A DNA stretch of 64,000 nt from Duganella sp. sic0402 (GCF_019219065.1 NZ_JAHUWK010000004.1:1-64000); one strand, 5' to 3'; shown: positions 53,220-62,535, numbered from the stretch's first letter. Numbers and translations: made by a program. The notes: a model not told the origin generated them from the letters alone.

Positions 53220-54068
53220 AGTCCCGCGCAAACTGCCCAGCTGCAAAGCATATTGTCTGGCAAATTCGGCGCCGAGGAAAAAAATCTGCGCCGAGTAATA
53301 CACCCACATCAGCACCGCAATCAGCGAGCCGGCGGCGCCATAGCTGCTGGCCACGCCGCTATTGCCGATATACGCGCCGATCGCATATTTCCCCAGCGTG
53401 AACAGGGCGGCGGTGCCGATGGCGCCGATGGTCACGTCGTGCCACGACAGCTTTACCCTGGGCAGCATCTTGAAGATCACGCCGAACAGGGCGGCGATCA
53501 CCAAAAAGCTGATGCCTATATTGAGCGCGGTCAGCACGATGCCGGCGTCGCCCCACAAACTGCCCCAGAATTTCTCCAGCAAGGTCAGCGCCGCGCTGAC
53601 CACTAGCGACACCATCAGCAGGAACGCCAGCACCAGCACCATGCCGAAGGATAGCAGGCGGGTGCGGATGGTGTCCCATAGCGTCCCCGAATTCAGCGGC
53701 GGCACTTGCCAGATGGCGTCCAGGCTGGCCTTGAGCTCGGCAAATACGGTGGTGGCGCCAAACAGCAGCAGGGCGCCGGCGGCCAGCGTGGCCAGCCGTC
53801 CTTCCTCCTTGCTTTGCGCGCCAGCCAGCACTGCCTGAATGGCTTCCGCGCCTTGCGCGCCGACCAGCCCGCGCAGCTGCGCGAACAGCTCGCCTTGCGC
53901 TGCCTGCGGTCCGTAGAACCAGCCGGCAATCGCCAGCACCAGCACGATGATAGGCGCCAGCGAGAACAGCGTGTAAAACGCCAGCGCCGCGCCCATGCTG
54001 CTGCCGCGGTGTTCGAACCATTCAAGCACGGTGCATTTCAGCACCGAGAATATCGTTTTCTTTTGCAT
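53205..54068 (-). CDS. YihY/BrkB family membrane protein
   Basis: The 287-aa protein has six predicted helices and the family opening WFEHRGSSMGAALAFYTLFSLAPI, plus the C-terminal ASSYGAAGSLIAVLMWVYYSAQIFFLGAEF. It was long mis-annotated as ribonuclease BN. Function not settled; members affect envelope or serum resistance. It lies downstream of the ompA-type gene on the same strand but is separated from it by a strong terminator. Confidence 0.9.
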   Translation of the reverse strand: MQKKTIFSVLKCTVLEWFEHRGSSMGAALAFYTLFSLAPIIVLVLAIAGWFYGPQAAQGELFAQLRGLVGAQGAEAIQAVLAGAQSKEEGRLATLAAGALLLFGATTVFAELKASLDAIWQVPPLNSGTLWDTIRTRLLSFGMVLVLAFLLMVSLVVSAALTLLEKFWGSLWGDAGIVLTALNIGISFLVIAALFGVIFKMLPRVKLSWHDVTIGAIGTAALFTLGKYAIGAYIGNSGVASSYGAAGSLIAVLMWVYYSAQIFFLGAEFARQYALQLGSLRGTSLAE

Positions 54069-54071
54069 AAT

Positions 54072-54110
54072 AAAAAAAGCCCCGCAACCGGAGTTGCGGG
54101 GCTGTTGTTA
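54072..54110 (-). terminator. Intrinsic terminator of the OmpA gene
   Basis: AGCCCCGCAAC and GTTGCGGGGCT form a perfect 11-bp stem around a 4-nt loop, followed on the minus strand by TTTTTTT. It begins 8-15 bp after the OmpA stop codon. Confidence 0.92.
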
Positions 54111-54117
54111 CGGGGTT

Positions 54118-55164
54118 TTACTGGACGCGGCGTTCGATGGTGATTTGTTCCACTTCAACGCGGCGGTTAGGCTCCAGGCACTTGATCAGGTCGGCGCGTT
54201 TCTTGTCGCTGCACTCAACGACAGGATTCGATTCGCCTTTACCCACGGCGGTCAGACGGTTGGCTGCAACGCCTTTGCCGACCAGGTATTCCTTGACCGA
54301 ATTGGCGCGGCGCTCGGACAGTTTCTGGTTGTACTTGTCGCTGCCCAGGCGGTCGGCGTAACCGGAAATGGTGACGTCGTTGATGCTGCTGTTGGCGTTC
54401 AGCAGGTTGGCGATCTCGTCCAGCTTAGGCTGGTTGGAGTTCAGCTTGGCGCTGTCGAACGAGAACAGCTCGGTTGCCGACATGGTCACCTTCTCGAAAC
54501 GCGCTGGTGGCGGAGGCGGTGGTGCTGGCGGTGCTGGTGGCGGTGGTGGCGGTTCTGCCACTGGCGGCGCTGGTGGCGGAGCGGCTGGCGCTGGACGCGG
54601 TGGCGCGTTGAAGGCGATATTCAGGCCAACGGTTGCATAGTAGTTATTGCTCTTGCTGTTAGGGAAGTCTTCGCCACGGATGAAACCGTGCACGTTACGG
54701 ATATCGGCTTGCAGCGCGACGCGTTCGTTCAGGTCAGCCTGGAAGCCCAGACCGGCGCTGACGAAAGGCGAGGTGCGCTTGCGTTCGATGTTGCCGAACA
54801 GGTTGGCCTTGTCGCGCTCTGCGCCCACACCCACCAGGATGAATGGACGGAAGGATTTGCGCGAGAACAGGTACAGACCGTCGACGCCCAGCGTCTCTTG
54901 CTGATAGCGCTGGCCGTTTTCACGGGAGCGGGCATAGGTGTAGCCGGTCTGGATGTCCCAGTTTTCGCTAACGGCTTTGCCGAATTTCAAGCCGGCGCCT
55001 GGGCCACGCTTGTCGACCGCCTGGAAGTCGCTGTCAGGCTTGACGCCGTTGACGCTAGGCTGGATGTACCACGATGGGTTGATGACCGGATCTTGCTGCG
55101 CCATGGCGGAAAACGACGCGCACAGTGCTGCGACGGCGAGGGCGATTTTTTTGGATTTATTCAC
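54118..55164 (-). CDS. ompA: OmpA-family outer-membrane protein with eight-strand barrel
   Basis: The 348-aa protein has a signal peptide (to about SAMA), a beta-barrel domain of roughly 160 residues (WYIQPSVNGVKPDSDF...YYATVGLNIAF), a striking Pro/Ala linker (about 185-220, almost all Pro with Ala, Val and Glu) and an OmpA peptidoglycan-binding domain (LFSFDSAKLNSNQ, ISGYADRLGSDKYNQKLSERRA). A disulfide between the Cys residues in VVECSD and IKCLEP is likely, as in E. coli OmpA. The 298 bp upstream carry its promoter region and site G for the next gene. Confidence 0.92.
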   Translation of the reverse strand: MNKSKKIALAVAALCASFSAMAQQDPVINPSWYIQPSVNGVKPDSDFQAVDKRGPGAGLKFGKAVSENWDIQTGYTYARSRENGQRYQQETLGVDGLYLFSRKSFRPFILVGVGAERDKANLFGNIERKRTSPFVSAGLGFQADLNERVALQADIRNVHGFIRGEDFPNSKSNNYYATVGLNIAFNAPPRPAPAAPPPAPPVAEPPPPPPAPPAPPPPPPARFEKVTMSATELFSFDSAKLNSNQPKLDEIANLLNANSSINDVTISGYADRLGSDKYNQKLSERRANSVKEYLVGKGVAANRLTAVGKGESNPVVECSDKKRADLIKCLEPNRRVEVEQITIERRVQ

Positions 55165-55364
55165 AGGGTTGCTCCCGATTGTTTAAAAAGTTTTGCTGCC
55201 AGCAATGTTGTTGCATCGCTGTTGGAACCGAAGATTAGGTGACGGACCGCAGTTCTTCCGTTCGATACCGCACCAAACTTTGTGCTGTATCAAATTCGTC
55301 ACATTTCCCGAAACTTATCTGAAACCCCTCTGTCCGAACATAAAGCTATAGATGCTTCGCTAAT

Positions 55365-55406
55365 GTTCGTTGACGCACAGACTGTAGGGGCGCAAGCGGG
55401 CATTCT
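55365..55406 (+). promoter_or_regulatory. Palindromic activator site G (degenerate) and possible promoter
   Basis: GTTCG-TTGA-CGCAC (55365-55378) differs from the consensus at one arm position. CATTCT (55401-55406) starts 22 bp later but matches only 3/6 of a -10. It lies 85 bp upstream of the 209-aa winged-helix gene. This is the weakest member of the set. Confidence 0.5.
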
Positions 55407-55462
55407 TAGTCAAAGCCGCACCAATTCAGGCAATTCAGGCATAAATTAAAGGAGTGATCCCC

Positions 55463-56092
55463 ATGCACGCAGTCAGCAAACAACAATCCATGGTCCAAAA
55501 CGAGATGAAAGCCTCGCCGGAGATGCAATCCACCACGGCACGGCTGGCGTTGATGGACCGCTCGACCCCGGCGCCGCTGGACCGCAAGCCAGCGCTGTCG
55601 ATGGCGTCGATCGAGCGTGTGCGATCGACCTCGGCCACCTTGCGCCGCATTGAAAACATGCAAAAACTGATAGGCGAACTGTCGATGCACGAGATGCTGG
55701 CGGACGAAATCGCCTGGTTCCTGAAATTCTCGCCGTCCGGCGCCCGCAAATACATCCGCGACCTGCGCGAAGCCGGCGTGATCGAGCTGGCGCGCTATGT
55801 TGAAGGCACCGCCACCTATCTGGGCAAGGCTGTCTACCAGCTGACCCCTGATCCAGAGCGTATCGCCGCCTTCCTGGCCGCGATTGCCCAGCCAAAACGC
55901 GAAGGCGTACCGGTACGCAAAGAGCGCCCAGGCCTGCGCGAGCAAGCGATGGCAGGCAGCGGCCGCCACTTCCACATTCTGGCCGACGACACCCATTACG
56001 CCATCCGCGTCAACCGCGGTCCGGTGATGCGCGACCCGCTGGTGGCGGCGCTGTTCGGCAGCGCCCCGTCGCAGCAAAAAGCAGCAGAATAA
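55463..56092 (+). CDS. Putative winged-helix DNA-binding protein, 209 aa
   Basis: The N-terminal 60 residues are disordered and Met/Ser-rich. Residues about 70-135 (IENMQKLIGELSMHEML...SPSGARKYIRDLREAGVIELARY...VYQLTPD) have the pattern of a winged helix with a recognition helix SGARKYIRDLREAG. The C-terminus is basic then acidic. It may be a regulator of the MarR/ArsR shape, but no named family is recognised. AAAGGAG precedes the ATG at 55463; a GTG overlapping that site is less likely. A terminator follows. Confidence 0.65.
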   Translation: MHAVSKQQSMVQNEMKASPEMQSTTARLALMDRSTPAPLDRKPALSMASIERVRSTSATLRRIENMQKLIGELSMHEMLADEIAWFLKFSPSGARKYIRDLREAGVIELARYVEGTATYLGKAVYQLTPDPERIAAFLAAIAQPKREGVPVRKERPGLREQAMAGSGRHFHILADDTHYAIRVNRGPVMRDPLVAALFGSAPSQQKAAE

Positions 56093-56114
56093 ACTTCCCC
56101 GCAGGGGTATCATC

Positions 56115-56142
56115 AAACAGCCGGCGCTTGCGCCGGCTGTTT
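56115..56142 (+). terminator. Intrinsic terminator after the winged-helix gene
   Basis: AAACAGCCGGCGC and GCGCCGGCTGTTT form a perfect 13-bp stem with a two-base loop 22 bp after the stop codon. The 3' arm ends in TTT only, so the T-run is short. Confidence 0.75.
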
Positions 56143-56214
56143 GCATATTGGCGTATTGAAATGTTGATATGCAGCCCCACCTAGCTCATCAAGACAATAC
56201 ATGGACTCTGCGGC

Positions 56215-57087
56215 ATGGAAGCTTTGATCTGGATCAGCCTGACGGTGCTGGTAGTGGCGCTGCCCTTGATATATCCGCGCTGGCGCTTGCGGCGGGCGCT
56301 GTCGCGGCCCTTGCCGCCGGAGGCGGAACTGATGTTGCAGCGGAATATACCGGTGTACCGCCGCATGAGTCCCGAGCTGCAACAGCAGTTGCGGCGCATG
56401 GTGGTGCAATTCCTGCATCAAAAGAAATTTATCGGCTGCGAAGGGCTGGAGATCACCGATGAAATGGCAGTGACCATCGCTGGCCAGGCCTGTTTGCTGT
56501 TGCTGAACCGCCCTAGCAAGGTGTATCCGGCGCTGCACACCATCCTGGTCTATCCCTCGGAATTCGTGGCGCAGCGCGCCGAAGTCGGGCCGGGCGGCGT
56601 GATCACGCCGGGCCGCCAGAGCATGCTGGGTGAATCCTGGGACGATGGCCGCGTGGTGCTGTCGTGGGACGATGTGCGGCGCGGCGCCGGCGACTGGACC
56701 GATGGCCAGAATGTGGTGCTGCACGAGTTTGCGCACCAATTGGACAGCGAATCCGGCCGCGCCAACGGTGCGCCTTACCTGGGTAATCCAGCCAGCTACC
56801 GCGAATGGTCGGAAGTGCTGTCGCGCGATTTTCAGAACCTGCGCATGCATGCCATGTACCGCCAGCCGACGGTGATGGACCACTACGGCGCCACCAATCC
56901 TGCCGAATTCTTCGCGGTTGCCACGGAAACTTTCTTCGAGAAACCATATCAGATGGCCGAGCACCATGCCGAGTTGTTCGCCGAATTCCTCAAATACTAC
57001 CGGGTTGATCCGCGCCAGTGGATGTCGCCTCCAGCGCCACCACCTGCGCCGCCGGAACATCCGGCCAGCTACGCTTACGGCTGGTAG
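56215..57087 (+). CDS. mtfA: M90 family zinc metallopeptidase (MtfA-like)
   Basis: The 290-aa protein has an N-terminal membrane helix (WISLTVLVVALPLIYP), the Zn-binding NVVLHEFAHQLD (HExxH) and a downstream Glu in NPAEFFAVATETFFE, as in the M90 family. E. coli MtfA binds the Mlc repressor and links peptidase activity to glucose uptake; the partner here is unknown, and the membrane anchor is an addition. A Pro-rich tail follows. It is convergent with the response regulator gene, abutting directly. Confidence 0.9.
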   Translation: MEALIWISLTVLVVALPLIYPRWRLRRALSRPLPPEAELMLQRNIPVYRRMSPELQQQLRRMVVQFLHQKKFIGCEGLEITDEMAVTIAGQACLLLLNRPSKVYPALHTILVYPSEFVAQRAEVGPGGVITPGRQSMLGESWDDGRVVLSWDDVRRGAGDWTDGQNVVLHEFAHQLDSESGRANGAPYLGNPASYREWSEVLSRDFQNLRMHAMYRQPTVMDHYGATNPAEFFAVATETFFEKPYQMAEHHAELFAEFLKYYRVDPRQWMSPPAPPPAPPEHPASYAYGW

Positions 57088-57588
57088 TTACAGGATGATG
57101 GAGCCGTCGTCGGTGCGCTTGACGTGCAGCAGGCCCGGCTCTTCCTCTTCCAGCCGCTGCGCCTCCAGATCCTGGGCGGACGGCGCCTTGCCCGCTTCGG
57201 CCAGCAGGCGCTGACGTTCTTCCAGTGCTTGCAGGATATTCTGTTCCAGCTCCGACTGCTGCCACGGCTTGGGGATGAAGCGGAATACATGGGCGTCGTT
57301 GATCGCTGTCATCGCAGTCTTGAAGTCGGTGGAGGCGCTCAGCATGATGCGCACCGTGGTCGGCGCCACGTCCTTCAGCGCTTGCAGGAAGTCCCCGCCG
57401 CTCATTTCCGGCATCATGAAATCCGATACCACCAGGTCGAATTCGCAGACGCAAATGCGGTTCAGCGCGTCGAAGGGATTGGTAAAGGTTTCGATCTGCG
57501 AGCCGGCCAGCGCCTTGCTCTGGCGGAGCGCGCGTTGCAGTGCGCTCAGCATGTTAGGCTCATCATCCACCAGCAGTATGCGGCTCAT
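57088..57588 (-). CDS. Single-domain response regulator
   Basis: The 166-aa protein has a receiver domain ([19 protein letters not shown]; phospho-acceptor Asp in [12 protein letters not shown]; Lys in FIPKPW) and a short acidic tail ([12 protein letters not shown]) without an output domain. The FxFxPKPW ending is typical of regulators that pair with hybrid or EAL/HD proteins. Its ATG overlaps the kinase stop, so it is the probable partner of that kinase. Confidence 0.9.
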   Translation of the reverse strand: MSRILLVDDEPNMLSALQRALRQSKALAGSQIETFTNPFDALNRICVCEFDLVVSDFMMPEMSGGDFLQALKDVAPTTVRIMLSASTDFKTAMTAINDAHVFRFIPKPWQQSELEQNILQALEERQRLLAEAGKAPSAQDLEAQRLEEEEPGLLHVKRTDDGSIIL

Positions 57589-58967
57589 GTTTGCTCCTCG
57601 GTATGGCGTATCGGCAGCAGCACGCGGAAGCAGGTGCCGCGCCCCAGTTCGCTGTCCACTTCGATGCGGCCCTTGTGTTTTTGCACGATGCCATAAGCCA
57701 GCGACAGGCCCAGCCCGGTGCCCTTGCCGACTGCCTTGGTGGTGAAGAAGGGATCGAAGATGCGCGACAGCGTATCCGGCGCGATGCCGTTGCCGGTGTC
57801 TTCCACTTCCAGCTTGACGGTATGCTCGTCGGCCATGCCGGTGCGTAAGGTGATTTTACCGCGTTCGCCGCCCATGGCCTGCGCGGCGTTGACCACCAGG
57901 TTCAGCACCACCTGGTTAATCTGCAAGGGCAGGCATTCAATCTCCGGTATATCGCCATAGGCCTTGACCACGTCGGCGTGGTATTTGACTTCGTTGGCGA
58001 CGATGTTGAGCGTTGAATCTATGCCCTGGTGCAGATCGGCGCGGCACCATTCCTGGTTGTTGTCGGCGCGTGAAAAATCTTTCAGATCCTCGACGATGTG
58101 GCGCACCCGCACCAGTCCCTCGCCGGATTCGCGCATCAGCGCCGGGATGTCTTCGCGCAGGAAATCCAGGTCGATGCGCTCGCGCATGGCGCGCAGCTTG
58201 CTCGCTACCGCCGGCTGGGCGATGCTGGATTCTGCGTCCTGGTAGGCGTCCAGCATTTCAAACAGCTGGCCCAGGTAGTTTTGCAGCGTGCCGACGTTGG
58301 AGAAGATATAGCCGATCGGGTTGTTGATCTCGTGCGCCACGCCGGCCGCCAGTTGGCCGATCGAGGCCAGTTTTTCCGCCTGCACCAGCTGCTGCTGGGC
58401 GGCTGATAGCAGATCGTTCAATTCGGTCAGCTGGCGGATATCGTCCTCCAGCTTGTCGTTGGCGTGGGCCAGCTGGGCGGTGCGCTTCTCGACGATGTGC
58501 TCCAGTCCGTCCCTGGACTTGCGCAGCGCGTTTTCGGCGACACGGCGTTCGGTCACATCACGCAGCGTTTCGATGGCGCCGACCACATTGCCGTCGACAT
58601 CGCGCAGCGGCGCGGCGGTGAAGTGCAGCCAATGGCCGCTGGCGCCGATATTCGGGAAGAAGTCTTCCGACTCGTAGGCGCCCGGTATCAGCGCCGATGG
58701 GTGGGTATGGCCCGGATAGTGGGAGGCGATATTGCTTTCGCTTTCGCCGGTGAGGATCAGGTCGCATAGCAGTGGCCGTTCCTTGTTATAGAACGGCTGC
58801 CACTGGTTGCGGGTGCCGATCATGCAGGAGCGTGTCCAGCCCAGCAACTGCTCGCAGGCGCGGTTCCAGTGGGTGATCACGTGGTGGCGGTTGATGGCGA
58901 AGGTGGCGACCGGGTGGCCGTCAAAGAATTCGGACAGCGCGACTTCCGCCTGCGTGGGTAGTTTCAT
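57585..58967 (-). CDS. PAS-domain sensor histidine kinase
   Basis: The 460-aa cytoplasmic kinase has a PAS/PAC domain (about residues 8-155: [20 protein letters not shown]...[20 protein letters not shown]), a coiled coil, the H-box [15 protein letters not shown] and an HATPase with N-box [12 protein letters not shown] and G-boxes DTGNGIAPD and [13 protein letters not shown]. No membrane segment, so it senses an internal signal. It overlaps the next gene by 4 bp. Confidence 0.92.
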   Translation of the reverse strand: MKLPTQAEVALSEFFDGHPVATFAINRHHVITHWNRACEQLLGWTRSCMIGTRNQWQPFYNKERPLLCDLILTGESESNIASHYPGHTHPSALIPGAYESEDFFPNIGASGHWLHFTAAPLRDVDGNVVGAIETLRDVTERRVAENALRKSRDGLEHIVEKRTAQLAHANDKLEDDIRQLTELNDLLSAAQQQLVQAEKLASIGQLAAGVAHEINNPIGYIFSNVGTLQNYLGQLFEMLDAYQDAESSIAQPAVASKLRAMRERIDLDFLREDIPALMRESGEGLVRVRHIVEDLKDFSRADNNQEWCRADLHQGIDSTLNIVANEVKYHADVVKAYGDIPEIECLPLQINQVVLNLVVNAAQAMGGERGKITLRTGMADEHTVKLEVEDTGNGIAPDTLSRIFDPFFTTKAVGKGTGLGLSLAYGIVQKHKGRIEVDSELGRGTCFRVLLPIRHTEEQT

Positions 58968-58976
58968 CGTGGATTC

Positions 58977-59807
58977 CTAGTTCACCAGTATCTGACACAT
59001 GTCATGGACCATCAGCGGGCAGCTGGCGCTGAGCTGCTGGCGTTGTTCGTCGTCGAAGGCCAGCCGGCGCCACGCCTGCTCGCGCTGTTCGTGGCTGGCC
59101 TCGCTGGCGTCGTCCGGCTCGGCCAGCAGATGCGCCAGGCCGACCGCCAGCGCCAGGCCGGTGGCGTTGGCGCGATGCTGGTGGCTGATCGCGTCCTGTA
59201 TCGCCTGCGGGAATTTCCAGTAGGCGGCCAGCGCGCTGCCAGCCTGGGTGTGATCGACGCCGAACACGGCCAGTTCCGCGTCGGCCACGCTGGCGTCTTC
59301 GTGTTCGGCGCGCCAGGCCGGCACCGCCGCGTATTCCTGCGGAAAGCGGGTGGCCAGTACCAGCGTGCCCAGGTTGTGCAACAGGCCGGCGGTGAAGGCG
59401 GTTTCCGGGCTTTGCCGCAGCTGCCGCGCCAGCGCGCGCGCCCAGACGGCGGTGGCGATGGCTTCGCGCCAGAAGCGGTCCAGATCGAGTGCGGCACCGG
59501 CCGGCGGCACTGCGCCGATCACGCCGCAGGCGGTAACCAGGGTGCGCACGCTGTGCAGGCCCAGCACCGACATCGCCTGCTGGATGCTGGTGACCTTGGA
59601 CGGCATGCCGTAGAACGAGGAATTGGCCAGCCGCAGCGTCTTGGCGGTCAGCGCCTGATCCAGCGCGATACGGCCGGCCAGGTAGTTGAGGTCGATATCG
59701 TCTTCCTGCATGCTGGTCAGCAGCTCGGCCACCACCGCCGGCAGCGAGGGCAGGTCGTGGATGCGGCGCACCACTTCATCCAGCGCAACGTGGGTGGCCT
59801 GGCTCAT
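58977..59807 (-). CDS. HDOD domain protein
   Basis: The 276-aa protein is mostly one HDOD domain (IHDLPSLPAVVAELL, LRLANSSFYGMPSKVTSIQQA, GLLHNLG). The metal-binding HD pair is replaced (HN in LLHNLG), as in all HDOD proteins, so it is a non-enzymatic scaffold. It lies between the EAL-type gene and the kinase with overlapping codons (59804-59807), so the four proteins likely form one signalling unit. Confidence 0.9.
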   Translation of the reverse strand: MSQATHVALDEVVRRIHDLPSLPAVVAELLTSMQEDDIDLNYLAGRIALDQALTAKTLRLANSSFYGMPSKVTSIQQAMSVLGLHSVRTLVTACGVIGAVPPAGAALDLDRFWREAIATAVWARALARQLRQSPETAFTAGLLHNLGTLVLATRFPQEYAAVPAWRAEHEDASVADAELAVFGVDHTQAGSALAAYWKFPQAIQDAISHQHRANATGLALAVGLAHLLAEPDDASEASHEQREQAWRRLAFDDEQRQQLSASCPLMVHDMCQILVN

Positions 59808-61306
59808 GGCGTGGCCTCGCCGGGGCTGAAGGTGATCAGGCTGCCGCGCGAGGCCGAACTCAGCCCCATCGGATAGGCGGTGACCGCGTAGCGCGTGCCG
59901 CCGATGTCGATGTGGTGGCCTTCCTGCGGCAGCGCGCCGTCGGGGAAGAGTTGCGGCAGCACGGCGCTGGCGTCGTTGCCCAGCAGCGCGCCGCTGCGCT
60001 GGAAGATCCGGCCGGCGGCGCCGTTGACAAAGGCGATCATGCCGTCGTCGTCCATGCCGATCACCGGCAGCGGTAGTTGTTGCAGGATTTCTCGCGTGAC
60101 GTTAAGGCTGATCTCGTCGCGGTCGATCTGGCGCTGCATCTGGTGCAGCAATTGTTCCATGCGGCGGTTGGCGCTGGCCAGCTCGTGGTTGGCGTTGCGC
60201 ACCTCCATGTTCAGGCGCACATTTTCATCGGCGATTTCCTTCAGGTGGAATGCGTCGGCCAGATGGGCGCGCAGCTGCTCGTCGTTCCACGGCTTGGTGA
60301 GGAATTTGTAGATTGCGCCCTCGTTGACGGCGTCGGTCACCGATTGCAGCTCGGTGTAGCCGGAAAGCATGATGCGGATGGTGTCCGGCCGCAGGATGCG
60401 TGCCTGGCGTAGGAAGTCGGCGCCGTTCAGGCCGGGCATGCGCTGGTCGGAGATGATCACGTCCACCGGCAGCTGCGCCAGCATCTCCAGACCCTGTTCG
60501 CCGGAGCTGGCGGTGTGGATGTCATAGCCATCCGGGCGCAGCAGGCGCTTCAGCGCCGAGACGATATTGGCCTCGTCGTCGACCAGCAGCAGCTTGCGGC
60601 GCTTCTTCTGCACCCGCAGCAGGTGCGGCGCCAGGCGGCGGTCCTCGCGCAGCAGCGCGCCCAGCTGTTCCGCCGATTGCGGCGCGGCGTAGATATCGCC
60701 TTGCACCAGGTCGCACAGATTGTCGCGCAGGAAGGCGCCTTGGGCTTCGGTCTGCACGCCGTCGGCGGCAACGCGGATGCCCAGATGCAGCGCCATGGCG
60801 ATCAGCGCATGGCATAGCGCTGCGGTGGCTTCGTTGTCGGCGACGCCGTGGATCACCGCCGGATCGATCTTGATGTAGTCGAACGGATAGCGCCGCAGGT
60901 TGTCCAGGCAGGCGGGACCGGCGCCGAACTGGTCCAGCGTCAGGCTGACGCCCAGTCGTTTCAGGAACTCCAGCGTGCTGGTGCTGGCGGCCGCGTCCAG
61001 CATCAGGCTGGCTTCGTCCAGTTCCAGCGTCAGCGCGGCCGGGGCGATAGCGTAGGCGTCGAGCAGGGCCGCGACGCTCGGGCCGAAGCGCGGATCGTGC
61101 AGCTGGCGTGGGCCGAGATTCAGCGCCACTTGCAGATCGCAGCAGTTCAGCACGCCGCCTTGCCACAATTGGCGGTCTTCACAGCTGCGTCGCAGTTGCG
61201 CCAGGGTGTCGCCGTGCGCCGGCAATGCCTCGACGCAGGCGACCGCGCCGTTACGCAGATCGACTAGCGGTTGGTAGCGCGGCGGCGATTGATCATCGAA
61301 CTCCAT
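59804..61306 (-). CDS. Degenerate EAL - receiver - PAS signalling protein
   Basis: The 500-aa protein has an N-terminal EAL-like domain (residues about 8-225), a receiver domain (KLLLVDDEANIVSAL; Asp in IISDQRMPG; KPW in KFLTKPW), a coiled coil and a C-terminal PAS-like domain. In the EAL part CVEALPA and IKID are kept, but DDFG is DQFG and AEGVE is AADGV, so phosphodiesterase activity is doubtful; it may bind c-di-GMP or serve as a scaffold. It is the first gene of the four-gene operon. Confidence 0.87.
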   Translation of the reverse strand: MEFDDQSPPRYQPLVDLRNGAVACVEALPAHGDTLAQLRRSCEDRQLWQGGVLNCCDLQVALNLGPRQLHDPRFGPSVAALLDAYAIAPAALTLELDEASLMLDAAASTSTLEFLKRLGVSLTLDQFGAGPACLDNLRRYPFDYIKIDPAVIHGVADNEATAALCHALIAMALHLGIRVAADGVQTEAQGAFLRDNLCDLVQGDIYAAPQSAEQLGALLREDRRLAPHLLRVQKKRRKLLLVDDEANIVSALKRLLRPDGYDIHTASSGEQGLEMLAQLPVDVIISDQRMPGLNGADFLRQARILRPDTIRIMLSGYTELQSVTDAVNEGAIYKFLTKPWNDEQLRAHLADAFHLKEIADENVRLNMEVRNANHELASANRRMEQLLHQMQRQIDRDEISLNVTREILQQLPLPVIGMDDDGMIAFVNGAAGRIFQRSGALLGNDASAVLPQLFPDGALPQEGHHIDIGGTRYAVTAYPMGLSSASRGSLITFSPGEATP

Positions 61307-61467
61307 CAGGCGTTCCTATCGAAATGGAAGCTTGCTGCTCGAAAATGCTATCAATTAATTATTACGGATAAGCCTTCTGCGTACAACCTTTTTAATAGTG
61401 CGGGAGCGAACGGAAGCCACAGCCCATGCGGGGCACACTGGGGCAACCTTAATCCAGGAGAAGACCA

Positions 61468-62019
61468 ATGAGCACGATTATTGCGGCCCACTTTCAGTTG
61501 CAGGATGAAATCGCCGACGCGCGCCTGGCCCTGCTGGGCGCTGGCTTCGCGGCGGCGCGTATCAGTTCCTTTTACGTCAATCCACCCGGCCAGCACGACT
61601 TGCACGAGCTCGGCGGCGATCACGACAAGTCGCCCGGCGCCAAGGAAAGCGACGAGGGCGTGCTGCAGGGCGGAGCGGCCGGCGCGATTGCCGGTGCAGT
61701 GGCCGGCGCGGCGACGATACCAGTGACCGGCCCGGTCGGACCGGTGGTGGGGGCGCTGGTGGGCGCTCACGTGGGCTCGCTGTACAGCCTGAATAAAATG
61801 AAGGAGCGCGGCGAGCCGGACGAGGACGGCAGCAATGTCCATCCGCCACGCAAAGCCGGCATGATGATCGCCGTCGCGGTGGAGGAACCTGGCCAGGAGG
61901 CACGCGCGCTGGAAATTCTGCGGCAGCTGGGCGCGCGCGATATCGAACGTGCGGAAGGCAGCATCACCGGCGGCGACTGGCGCGACTTCGACCCCAACTC
62001 GCTGCCGGTGCCCGCCTGA
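61468..62019 (+). CDS. Glycine-zipper-containing protein of unknown function, 183 aa
   Basis: The N-terminus (MSTIIAAHFQLQDEIADARLALLGAGF) looks like a ferredoxin-like/ACT-type strand-helix unit; a central glycine-zipper (GAAGAIAGAVAGAATIPV...GPVVGALVGAHVGSLY) could insert in a membrane; the C-terminus repeats a strand-helix unit (MMIAVAVEEPGQEARALEILRQLGARD). The symmetrical layout resembles stress proteins of the general-stress YflT type. CAGGAGAAGACC is the ribosome site. The 161-bp upstream gap holds only an isolated CGTAC half-site. Confidence 0.72.
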   Translation: MSTIIAAHFQLQDEIADARLALLGAGFAAARISSFYVNPPGQHDLHELGGDHDKSPGAKESDEGVLQGGAAGAIAGAVAGAATIPVTGPVGPVVGALVGAHVGSLYSLNKMKERGEPDEDGSNVHPPRKAGMMIAVAVEEPGQEARALEILRQLGARDIERAEGSITGGDWRDFDPNSLPVPA

Positions 62020-62172
62020 GTCTCAGCTTGAGTCTCATCTGAGTCCTGGCAACAGTGTCGGCTTGCTATCTGCCATTTGGCTGGCGTTGTTGCATATCTG
62101 AGACTAAGCCTGCGCAGAAGGCAATTTTCGGTATGATAGTCTGCAGACATCAAACCGAGAGCGGAGGCTGCA

Positions 62173-62535
62173 ATGACCCAGGCATGGCTAGTACTCACTC
62201 GTCCCGACGGGCGCGACGTGGCTGCGCCGTCCGAGGCCCAGATGGCGGCTGCGCTGGCCGACGTCTACAGCGGCAAGACCAATGGCCCGGAGGGCGGTCC
62301 CGGCAGCGCCGTGCTGCGCTTCGGCTATGACGACGGCTTGATGTACGAAATGGAAGTGGCCAGCGGCGGCGCGGTGCGCTTTGCCGAATGGTCGGACCGC
62401 GATTGCGAGATCGCGCTGGCCTCGCCGCGTACCATGACCGTGGCGGCGCAGGCTGATGCCTTGCAGCTATGGCGCTTGATGGCGCAGCGGCAGGTGGCCA
62501 AAATCCGCAGCCAGCCCTGGCTGAGCGGCGACTAG
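62173..62535 (+). CDS. Uncharacterised small acidic protein, 120 aa
   Basis: The product is soluble, with beta-rich first half (WLVLTRPDGRDVA; VLRFGYDDGLMYEMEVASGG) and a helical C-terminus (AQADALQLWRLMAQRQVAKI). No signal peptide or membrane segment, and no family recognised. A GGAGGCTGCA ribosome site precedes the ATG. A TATGAT -10-like element lies about 45 bp upstream. It overlaps the convergent DksA-like gene by 4 bp. Confidence 0.65.
   Translation: MTQAWLVLTRPDGRDVAAPSEAQMAAALADVYSGKTNGPEGGPGSAVLRFGYDDGLMYEMEVASGGAVRFAEWSDRDCEIALASPRTMTVAAQADALQLWRLMAQRQVAKIRSQPWLSGD

Noticed and set aside
61371-61384. Eighth GTRCG-N4-CGYAC site upstream of the 183-aa glycine-zipper gene
   Set aside because: Only the right half (CGTAC) is present; the left half matches at one of five positions and no -10 follows at 22 bp.
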